A DNA stretch of 6,759 bases from Bacteroidales bacterium (GTDB lineage Bacteria > Bacteroidota > Bacteroidia > Bacteroidales > Bacteroidaceae), in contig SFCY01000123.1 of the NCBI GenBank assembly GCA_004558865.1, positions 1-6,759 on the forward strand, written 5' to 3'. The stretch's first letter is position 1. Each line of letters starts with the position of its first letter. The notes beneath the pieces were generated by a model. It was given only the letters and a program-made list of their open reading frames with translations, did not search any database and was not told the DNA's origin. This document shows, piece after piece, positions 1-4,920 of the stretch. A program made the position numbers and the translations under genes.

Positions 1-600
1 ATCGTCCAGATTCCTCTTCTGCACGGGCAAATCAACAACAGGCTGGACAGGGTGCTCAGCGTATTCGACCAGGCCAACAAGGAGAAGGACAACCGGCAGT
101 TGGTAGAGCTGGACGACGCCAACTATCAGGACGACGCCGACATGCAGTATATCCTCCACCGGCTCGTCGTGGCCTCTGTGGATGCCCAACTTCGTCAGGA
201 CATGAATGTGGAGGACGAGTATTTTCAGGCCATAGAGGACCGCGACACCGCCATCATGAGCCGCGACAAGCAAATCAAGGAGAAGGACGAGCAGCTGTTG
301 CAAAAGGACGAGCAGCTATCGCAGCAAAGCCAGCAGCTCTCGCTGAAGGACGAGCAGCTGTCGCAGAAGGACGAGCAGCTATCGCAGAAGGACGAGCAGC
401 TATCGCAGCAAAGCCAGCAGCTCTCGCTGAAGGACCAGCAGCTGTCGCAAAAGGACCAGCAGCTGTCGCAAAAGGACCAGCAGCTGTCGCAGCAAAGCCA
501 GCAGCTGTCGCAGAAGGACCAGCAATTGGACCGTGTGCGAAAGAAGTTGCTGCAGCAGGGATTGTCGGCAGACGAGATTGAAGAGTGGCTTGGGAAATAG
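1..600 (+). CDS. C-terminal part of Rpn-like PD-(D/E)XK nuclease-family transposase (5' end outside window)
   Basis: The frame is open from base 1 to the TAG at 598-600, so this is the last 199 residues of a longer protein. The GTG at 52 is unlikely to be the main start because the reading frame continues upstream of it. The first ~90 residues are a charged, mostly helical stretch (NRLDRVLSVFDQ, then a conserved-looking MNVEDEYFQAIEDRD near base 202-246). A 12-heptad coiled coil follows, and the tail KKLLQQGLSADEIEEWLG resembles the 'leeGls.eeIa' ending of Rpn/PD-(D/E)XK 'transposases' common in Prevotella and Bacteroides. The nuclease domain with its catalytic residues would lie upstream and is not visible, so activity cannot be judged. 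The family assignment is from recognition of this tail type; a different coiled-coil protein is possible. In-frame ATGs at 142, 202 and 256 could serve as internal starts. Confidence 0.62.
   Translation: MVQIPLLHGQINNRLDRVLSVFDQANKEKDNRQLVELDDANYQDDADMQYILHRLVVASVDAQLRQDMNVEDEYFQAIEDRDTAIMSRDKQIKEKDEQLLQKDEQLSQQSQQLSLKDEQLSQKDEQLSQKDEQLSQQSQQLSLKDQQLSQKDQQLSQKDQQLSQQSQQLSQKDQQLDRVRKKLLQQGLSADEIEEWLGK
277..528 (+). repeat. 12-copy 21-bp (heptad) tandem array with 84-bp higher-order unit
   Basis: Twelve consecutive 7-residue units encode variants of SQKDEQL, SQKDQQL and SQQSQQL. Leu in the last position and polar residues elsewhere suit a coiled-coil or long single helix. A larger 28-residue unit is visible: SQQSQQL followed by three KD-type heptads at 319-402, again at 403-486, then a partial third copy at 487-528. 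The two full 84-bp units differ at 7 positions. Three of these differences are the same GAG to CAG change (KDEQ to KDQQ) in every KD heptad, which suggests local copying of one variant and not independent mutation. Confidence 0.95.
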
Positions 601-629
601 CGATTTACAGGCAGAAGAATGGACATTTG

Positions 630-656
630 TTCCATGACAGGAGCCTGCGAATGGAA
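630..656 (+). terminator. Weak hairpin 30 bp after the Rpn-like gene
   Basis: TTCCAT (630-635) pairs with ATGGAA (651-656), and CAG (638-640) with CTG (645-647) extends the structure internally. It sits 30 nt after the TAG stop, where a terminator would be expected. No T-run follows (the next bases are TTATCGG), so intrinsic termination is doubtful and this may only be a 3'-end stabilising hairpin. Confidence 0.25.
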
Positions 657-829
657 TTATCGGCTTCCGCAACAGTCTGGGGCCTTTGTGGGTAGGTTGA
701 GGCATTGTCATTGAGCGGCGGAGAGTTGCGCTACTCCCTATCGCAGGGCATTCACAGTCCATCGCCGTAATTATGGGCACCTGTCCAGCGAATTGCAGAC
801 CATGGCACTTGCCCATACACCCAACCATT

Positions 830-895
830 TGTCTCAACGAATGAAACGAATTAATCGAACATGCATTCGAGCAATTCGACTAAGTCGTTGGGACA
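830..895. repeat. 66-nt concentric imperfect palindrome
   Basis: Three arm pairs share one centre at 862.5. TGTCTCAACGA (830-840) pairs with TCGTTGGGACA (885-895) with one T.G mismatch, CGAATT (847-852) with AATTCG (873-878), and TCGAA (855-859) with TTCGA (866-870). The apical loop is CATGCA. The internal loops are symmetric (6x6 and 2x2). In total 24 of 33 opposed positions are Watson-Crick pairs, far above chance. The element lies about 100 bp upstream of the -7 box at 996 and has no T-run on either side, so it is not a simple terminator. Its function is unknown: folded RNA, a cruciform or protein site, or the core of a mobile repeat are all possible. Confidence 0.85.
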
Positions 896-995
896 CTTTA
901 TCTTTTGGATGGAGGCCGGCATTCGCGGGACAGCTACAATTATGAACCAACCTTAAAAAGTATGTGAAAACATGCGCTATATCTATTCTTTTTCG

Positions 996-1003
996 TAACT
1001 TTG
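996..1003 (+). promoter_or_regulatory. Bacteroidetes -7 box TAACTTTG, likely operon promoter
   Basis: TAACTTTG matches the TAnnTTTG consensus of the primary Bacteroidetes sigma factor exactly. No good TTTG lies at the expected -33 position; the bases 19 nt upstream are TGCG at 973-976, so the upstream half is weak and an activator may be needed. Transcription would begin near 1008-1012, giving a leader of about 100 nt before the ATG at 1110. No other exact -7 box appears between here and the operon terminator in the gaps I checked. Confidence 0.6.
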
Positions 1004-1013
1004 CAGCGTGCAA

Positions 1014-1073
1014 GTGGCAGGCCCGACTCCATGCCGAACACCGTATGCAGCGCAACGGCGCAAGTCCTGCCAC
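1014..1073 (+). other. Foldable 5' leader of the DUF1599 operon
   Basis: GTGGCAGG (1014-1021) is the perfect reverse complement of CCTGCCAC (1066-1073). Inside the 44-nt loop, CCGT (1041-1044) can pair with ACGG (1055-1058). The structure lies wholly between the predicted transcription start and the ATG. It matches no riboswitch class I recognise. Confidence 0.45.
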
Positions 1074-1109
1074 AAAGCATGAATTGACATTCAGTTATAC
1101 AACAGCGTA

Positions 1110-1709
1110 ATGGCAGACGCAAACCCTATGGAAGACAGCCGCAAGGCGGTTGGCATGAATGATACCAATCAAGAGTTTAAAGAGGTGATGGAGGAGTGCC
1201 GTGGGCTCTTCGCCAAGAAACTCCATGACTATGGTGCGTCGTGGCGGCTGTTGCGCCCCACGTCGCTGACCGACCAGCTTCTCATCAAGGCGCGCCGCAT
1301 CCGCTCGCTCGAAATCACAGGCCAATCGCTTGTGGGCGAGGGCATCAGGCCAGAGTTTATCGCTCTCATCAACTATGGCATCGTGGGTCTCATCCAGATG
1401 GAGAAAGGATTCGCCGACAAGGTGGACATGGCGCCCGACGAGGCTCTTGCCCTCTACACACAGCACGCCAAAGAGGCCTTCCAACTCATGACAAGAAAGA
1501 ACCATGACTATGGCGAGGCGTGGCGCTCGATGCGGGTGGAGAGCTACACCGACTTCATACTGACCAAGATCGAGCGCGTGAAGGAGCTGGAGGACATCCA
1601 CGGCAAAGCCCTCGTGTCGGAAGGCATCGAGGCCAACTACATGGACATCATCAACTATGCGGTGTTTGGGGCGATAAGAATGAAAGGAAAGTTGGGAATT
1701 GGAGATTGA
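1110..1709 (+). CDS. DUF1599 (nucleotide modification associated domain 1) protein, tandem duplicate
   Basis: This 199-residue protein contains two copies of the DUF1599 module. Copy 1 spans about residues 30-100 (HDYG 39-42, ASWRLLRP, SLTD, LVGEGI 74-79, INYG 87-90). Copy 2 spans about 123-193 (HDYG 132-135, EAWRSMR, SYTD, LVSEGI 168-173, INYA 181-184). They are offset by 93-94 residues, and the same motifs recur in the same order. The family is found in Bacteroidetes and in phages and has been tied by comparative genomics to nucleotide modification; its biochemical activity is not established. It appears soluble, with no signal peptide or membrane segment. ATG codons at residues 1, 7 and 16 are possible starts. 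MNDTNQEF at residue 16 (base 1155) begins where conserved sequence seems to start, so the true N-terminus may be shorter. It is the first gene of the operon, 77 nt before the next. Confidence 0.88.
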   Translation: MADANPMEDSRKAVGMNDTNQEFKEVMEECRGLFAKKLHDYGASWRLLRPTSLTDQLLIKARRIRSLEITGQSLVGEGIRPEFIALINYGIVGLIQMEKGFADKVDMAPDEALALYTQHAKEAFQLMTRKNHDYGEAWRSMRVESYTDFILTKIERVKELEDIHGKALVSEGIEANYMDIINYAVFGAIRMKGKLGIGD

Positions 1710-1723
1710 GTTGGAAGCCAATT

Positions 1724-1768
1724 GAGTTAGGAGTTAGGAGTTAGGAATCGTGCATGATGTAGCATGCA
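1724..1768 (+). repeat. GAGTTAG triplet repeat and small hairpin in the DUF1599/BT_3928 gap
   Basis: Three perfect GAGTTAG copies run from 1724 to 1744. They are followed by TGCATG (1751-1756) and CATGCA (1763-1768), a perfect 6-bp inverted repeat with a 6-nt loop (ATGTAG). The hairpin ends 18 nt before the next start codon. No T-run follows, so read-through is expected. Short heptamer arrays of this kind are frequent in Prevotella intergenic DNA, by recollection. Confidence 0.7.
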
Positions 1769-1786
1769 TTATGAATAAAGAAGAAT

Positions 1787-3172
1787 ATGACAGAAAAAGA
1801 CGACGATATTCAGCGACAACCGACATGCACGAAGCGTAAGGCCATACGCATCAACATTGTGGTGAATGTCTGCCGACTGCTGCTCTCGCTCACACTCATC
1901 TTCTCCGGCTTCGTGAAGGCCATCGACCCCTTGGGCACGCAATACAAGATCCACGACTATCTGAGTGCCCTAAGCCTGAACGACTATGTTCCGTCATGGA
2001 TAGAACTGGCCTGCTCCATCAGCCTCTCGGCTTTGGAGTTCTGTCTAGGCATCTTCCTGCTCTTCGCCATCCGGCGGCGGCTGGTGACAAGGCTCGTCAC
2101 CGTGTTCATGGCTCTTATGACGCTCGTCACCGTGTGGATTGTCGTGGCCAACCCAGTGAAGGACTGCGGCTGCTTCGGCGATGCCATCCACCTGACCAAT
2201 GCGCAGACACTCACCAAGAACTTGGTGCTGTTGGCCATGAGCGTCGTCACGGTGCAGGCTCCCCTGCGGATGCCTCGCTTCGTGGGGCGCAGCAACCAAT
2301 GGATTGTCATCAACTACACCATCCTCTTCATCCTCATCACGAGCGGATGGAGCCTCTACAAGCTGCCAATGTTCGACTTCCGCCCCTACCACGTGGGCGT
2401 GAACATCAACAAGGCGATGGAGATACCAGCGGGAGCCCCGCAGCCAGAGTTTGAGACCACATTCATACTGGAGAAGAATGGAGTGCGCAAGGAGTTCACC
2501 CTCGACGACTACCCCGACTCCACTTGGACATTCATCGACTCCAAGACCGTACAGACCAAGGAGGGCTACATACCGCCGATACACGATTTCAGCATCGAGC
2601 TCAACGGCGAGGACATCACCCAGAATGTGTTGCAACACAAGGGCTACACATTCCTGCTCGTCGCCCCCAACCTGGCCGAGGCCGACGACAGCAACTTTGG
2701 CAACATCGACAACATCTACGAATACGCCCAAGACAACAACGTGCCGTTCTACTGTCTCACGGCAAGCGACGCAAAGGATATCAGCCGCTGGCAAGACCTC
2801 ACGGGAGCGGAATACCCCTTCTGCTTGAGCGACGGCACAACGCTGAAGACCGTCATCAGGAGCAACCCCGGGCTGCTGCTGCTCAAGGACGGCACCATCA
2901 TCGGCAAGTGGAGCCACAACGAGCTGCCCGTGGACAAGCTCGCCAAGCCCCTCGCCCAATCGACCATCGGGCAGATGCCCGACGACAAGACAGCGCACAA
3001 GATAGTCATCATCCTGTTGTGGTTTGTGCTTCCCTTGGCATTGCTGAGCATAGCCGACCGCCTGTGGGCCTGGAGCTCGAAGGTGAGGGCCGCACAGGAC
3101 AAGCAATTGGACAGACTAAAGAAAATAGAATCAGAACTCAATATTCAATCATTAAAAAAAAAGGTAAAATGA
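1787..3172 (+). CDS. BT_3928-type DoxX/MauE-like membrane protein with periplasmic thioredoxin-like region
   Basis: This is a 461-residue inner-membrane protein. Five hydrophobic segments lie near residues 22-45, 71-95, 101-121, 142-157 and 171-189. A long soluble region follows (about 195-400), then a last membrane segment (406-423) and a basic Lys-rich tail (435-461). The N-terminal half resembles DoxX/MauE-type redox membrane proteins. NPVKDCGCFGD at 122-132 carries a C-x-C pair (Cys127, Cys129) typical of this Bacteroidetes family. The soluble region has thioredoxin-fold-like spacing (YTFLLVAPN near 287-295, VPFYCLTAS 319-327, GLLLLKDGTIIGKW 362-375) but no CxxC, so it may bind or sense and not act as a thiol oxidoreductase. 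The start at 1787 follows an A-rich AAAGAAGAAT stretch. The stop overlaps tpiA in an ATGA. Exact function is unknown; a redox or electron-transfer partner role is an inference. Confidence 0.85.
   Translation: MTEKDDDIQRQPTCTKRKAIRINIVVNVCRLLLSLTLIFSGFVKAIDPLGTQYKIHDYLSALSLNDYVPSWIELACSISLSALEFCLGIFLLFAIRRRLVTRLVTVFMALMTLVTVWIVVANPVKDCGCFGDAIHLTNAQTLTKNLVLLAMSVVTVQAPLRMPRFVGRSNQWIVINYTILFILITSGWSLYKLPMFDFRPYHVGVNINKAMEIPAGAPQPEFETTFILEKNGVRKEFTLDDYPDSTWTFIDSKTVQTKEGYIPPIHDFSIELNGEDITQNVLQHKGYTFLLVAPNLAEADDSNFGNIDNIYEYAQDNNVPFYCLTASDAKDISRWQDLTGAEYPFCLSDGTTLKTVIRSNPGLLLLKDGTIIGKWSHNELPVDKLAKPLAQSTIGQMPDDKTAHKIVIILLWFVLPLALLSIADRLWAWSSKVRAAQDKQLDRLKKIESELNIQSLKKKVK
3154..3172 (+). promoter_or_regulatory. 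A9 slippery run and ATGA stop/start overlap before tpiA
   Basis: Nine A residues (3154-3162) followed by GG form A-AAA-AAG in the zero frame of the membrane-protein gene (3157-3163). The TGA at 3170-3172 overlaps the tpiA ATG at 3169-3171. The A-rich stretch probably serves as the tpiA ribosome loading region and the overlap suggests translational coupling. The -1 frame after the A-run reads Gly-Lys-Met directly into tpiA without a stop. Confidence 0.7.
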
Positions 3173-3930
3173 GAAAGAAAATTGTAGCAGGAAACTGGAA
3201 AATGAACGAGAACCTGCAGGAAGGCGTGGCCCTGGCAAAGGAAATCAACGACATGCTCGCAGCTGACAAGCCCAACTGCGGCGTGATCATCTGCACTCCG
3301 TTCATCCACTTGGCCAAGGTGGCCGATGTGATTGACCAGAACATCGTGGCCTTGGGCGCCGAGAACTGCGCCGACAAGGAGAAGGGCGCCTACACGGGTG
3401 AGGTCTCTGCCGCCATGGTGAAGTCCACCGGAGCACAGTATGTCATCCTCGGCCATTCCGAGCGCCGCCAATACTATCACGAGACCGCCGAGATACTGAA
3501 GGCCAAAGTGGACCTGGCACTGGCCAACGGTCTGAAGGTCATCTTCTGCTGCGGCGAGACGCTGGAGGAGCGCGAGGCCAACAAGCAGAACGACGTGGTG
3601 AAGGCAGAACTCGAAGGCAGCGCGTTCCACCTGACAGCCGACCAGTGGAAGAACATCGTCCTGGCCTACGAGCCCATCTGGGCCATCGGCACAGGCAAGA
3701 CCGCTACAGCCGAACAGGCAGAGGAGATGCTGGCCTACATCCGCAGCATCGTGGCCGACAAATATGGCAAGGAAGCTGCCGAGGACACAACCATCCTCTA
3801 TGGTGGAAGCTGCAAGCCGAGCAACGCCCGTGAGCTCTTCGCCAAACCCGACATCGACGGAGGCCTGATTGGCGGCGCCTCGCTGAAGGCTGCCGACTTC
3901 AAGGGCATCATCGACGCTTGGAAGAAGTAA
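3169..3930 (+). CDS. tpiA: Triosephosphate isomerase
   Basis: This 253-residue TIM-barrel enzyme interconverts dihydroxyacetone phosphate and glyceraldehyde 3-phosphate in cytoplasmic glycolysis and gluconeogenesis; the usual length is about 250. Active-site features are all present: Asn9 and Lys11 in AGNWKMN, catalytic His96 in ILGHSERR, catalytic Glu168 in AYEPIWAIGTG with flexible loop 6 following, and phosphate-binding YGGS (211-214) and GGLIGGASL (231-239). The frame is open far upstream, inside the previous gene, but MRKKIVAGNWKMN is the standard family N-terminus, so ATG 3169 is the start. It overlaps the stop of the membrane-protein gene by 4 nt, pointing to translational coupling. 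A 170-nt structured gap follows it. Nothing suggests loss of function. Confidence 0.98.
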   Translation: MRKKIVAGNWKMNENLQEGVALAKEINDMLAADKPNCGVIICTPFIHLAKVADVIDQNIVALGAENCADKEKGAYTGEVSAAMVKSTGAQYVILGHSERRQYYHETAEILKAKVDLALANGLKVIFCCGETLEEREANKQNDVVKAELEGSAFHLTADQWKNIVLAYEPIWAIGTGKTATAEQAEEMLAYIRSIVADKYGKEAAEDTTILYGGSCKPSNARELFAKPDIDGGLIGGASLKAADFKGIIDAWKK

Positions 3931-3934
3931 CCAA

Positions 3935-3990
3935 CCATCCCCCCTCGGAAGATGGATGGAGGGAGTCCCTCCCCACCAAGGAATGAGGGA
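3935..3990 (+). other. Mutually exclusive hairpins after tpiA
   Basis: Three pairings compete. CCATCC (3935-3940) pairs with GGATGG (3954-3959). GGAGGGA (3958-3964) pairs with TCCCTCC (3966-3972); as written only the inner base separates the arms, so a real loop would open 2-3 pairs. TCCCTC (3966-3971) pairs with GAGGGA (3985-3990). The first and third can form together and both exclude the second. No T-run follows any of them. This could be a weak terminator, an RNA-processing or stability element, or an attenuator-like switch between tpiA and the SPOR gene. Confidence 0.5.
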
Positions 3991-4038
3991 ACAGGTTTAG
4001 TAGACAAAAACTGAAGTTCATCTTCACCCCCACTCTCA

Positions 4039-4073
4039 CATTCCCTTCCCCACAACAAGCGGGGAAGGGAATG
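4039..4073 (+). other. Perfect 13-bp hairpin upstream of the SPOR gene
   Basis: CATTCCCTTCCCC (4039-4051) and GGGGAAGGGAATG (4061-4073) are exact reverse complements with a 9-nt loop (ACAACAAGC). An outer pairing, TTCATC (4017-4022) with GATGAA (4074-4079), encloses it with a bulge. It is the strongest stem in the gap. It is followed by GAAGGGGGAAAAATAT and not by T residues, so it is not a classical terminator. It ends 27 nt before the chosen SPOR start, and the ATG at 4071 lies buried in the stem, which argues against that ATG as a start. Confidence 0.8.
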
Positions 4074-4100
4074 GATGAAGGGGGAAAAATATATCACAGC

Positions 4101-4874
4101 ATGAGGAAAATCGTCATTGCATTGCTCGCCATTCTTTGTTCTGCCAGCCTACAGGCACAGACGTTCACCGACCATCTCAAGCAAAAGAGTGGCAAGGGCA
4201 CTGTGACTGTTGACCAAAGCAAGGAAATAGAGAAACTTGTCAACGGCAACAACACGGTGACGAACAGCGCCGCGAGAGAGAAGGCCAACGACAAGAAATT
4301 TACCAAGACCGAAGAGAGACATCCCAACCCTACCCGCAAACCGGCTCTTCCCGAATCGGAGACGCCAACAAGAAGAAACGCCACCCCGCACCAGCCTGAC
4401 CGCACGGCCGTGACCCAGCACAACGACAGCGACAGCATACGCAAGGCCGCCGAGGAGCGGCGCGCAGCCGAGGAACGGCGAATGGCGGAGGAACGCCGCG
4501 AGCTGGAAGAGCGCAAAGCCCAGGAACAGCGCCAGGCCAACAAGGAGCGCACCGAAGAGAAACAGGAAGCGGAGAGCGTGAACATGCGCAAGAAAGTGAT
4601 GCGGGGCAGCCACAAGGTGACCGGCTACCGCATACAAGTCTACAGCGGAGGCAACTCGCGCTCCGACCGACAGCGCGCCCAAGACATAGGCAACAAGATA
4701 AAGATGGCTTTCCCCGACCAGCCCGTATACGTGCATTTCTATTCCCCATCGTGGAAATGCCGCGTGGGCAACTTCCGCACCTACGAGGACGCCAACAGGA
4801 TGCTGCGCAAGATCAAGGCCATGGGCTACAAGTCGGCCACCATCCTGAAAGGTAAAATCACCGTACAGTATTAA
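4101..4874 (+). CDS. Secreted SPOR-domain protein with charged helical linker
   Basis: This 257-residue protein begins at ATG 4101, where a classical signal peptide starts (MRKIV, hydrophobic core to about residue 17, cleavage near SLQAQ, residues 16-20). An in-frame ATG 30 nt upstream would place ten hydrophilic residues before the signal and lies inside a hairpin, so it is rejected. After the signal come a Thr/Asn/Lys-rich region (20-110), then an Arg/Glu-rich stretch at about 114-165 with repeated AAEERR/MAEERR units, likely a single alpha helix or coiled coil. A SPOR domain ends the protein (about 174-255: GYRIQVYSGG, WKCRVGNFRTYEDANRML, then YKSATILKGKI). SPOR domains bind denuded glycan strands of septal peptidoglycan, so a periplasmic cell-division or wall role is likely but inferred. 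The next gene starts 46 nt downstream. Confidence 0.9.
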   Translation: MRKIVIALLAILCSASLQAQTFTDHLKQKSGKGTVTVDQSKEIEKLVNGNNTVTNSAAREKANDKKFTKTEERHPNPTRKPALPESETPTRRNATPHQPDRTAVTQHNDSDSIRKAAEERRAAEERRMAEERRELEERKAQEQRQANKERTEEKQEAESVNMRKKVMRGSHKVTGYRIQVYSGGNSRSDRQRAQDIGNKIKMAFPDQPVYVHFYSPSWKCRVGNFRTYEDANRMLRKIKAMGYKSATILKGKITVQY

Positions 4875-4920
4875 CATATACAGAAGCCACAAGCGCCGAA
4901 GACGCCATGGCAGCAACCCA

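Larger units (their letters stand above)
601..995. other. Intergenic region without a convincing gene; possible mobile-element flank
   Basis: No reading frame here has coding character on either strand; the longer open frames are antisense shadows of the heptad array or lack a plausible start. Visible structure is a small hairpin at 630-656 and a large concentric palindrome at 830-895. The stretch lies directly downstream of a Rpn-like gene, so it may be the conserved 3' flank of a dispersed element, but I cannot confirm copies elsewhere from this window. Confidence 0.5.

Noticed and set aside
225..837. Two open frames on the minus strand rich in Cys/Ser/Trp or Leu/Gln repeats
   Set aside because: They are antisense images of the 21-bp heptad array; repeats with a length divisible by three keep all frames open. 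No independent coding sign is present.
830..895. Integron attC site
   Set aside because: The outer arms only roughly fit RYYYAAC/GTTRRRY, the bulge asymmetry typical of attC is not visible, and there is no integrase or cassette array in the window.
803..943. Short plus-strand frame (MALAHTPNH...) through the palindrome
   Set aside because: It has no promoter or A-rich start region, no recognisable family and Arg-rich random-like content, and it overlaps the palindrome.
1771..1839. 22-codon leader peptide overlapping the start of the membrane-protein gene
   Set aside because: The frame ATG 1771 to TAA 1837-1839 overlaps the main gene, contains no regulatory codon run apart from a few Arg, and is short enough to be chance.
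2045..3106. 353-residue open frame antisense to the membrane-protein gene
   Set aside because: It arises from GC-rich codon bias on the opposite strand. The plus-strand protein has coherent membrane segments and family motifs, while the antisense product shows none.
2524..3168. Upstream extension of the tpiA frame into the preceding gene
   Set aside because: TpiA has its standard N-terminus at ATG 3169. The extension is an off-frame reading of the membrane-protein gene with low-complexity His/Arg/Gln content, although the open frame matters for the slippage idea.
4071..4100. ATG at 4071 as start of the SPOR gene
   Set aside because: It lies inside a perfect 13-bp stem and would put ten hydrophilic residues before the signal peptide. 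ATG 4101 begins the signal peptide directly.
4149..4916. 255-residue minus-strand frame opposite the SPOR gene
   Set aside because: It is a shadow of the Arg/Glu repeats and overlaps a protein with a clear signal peptide and SPOR domain.
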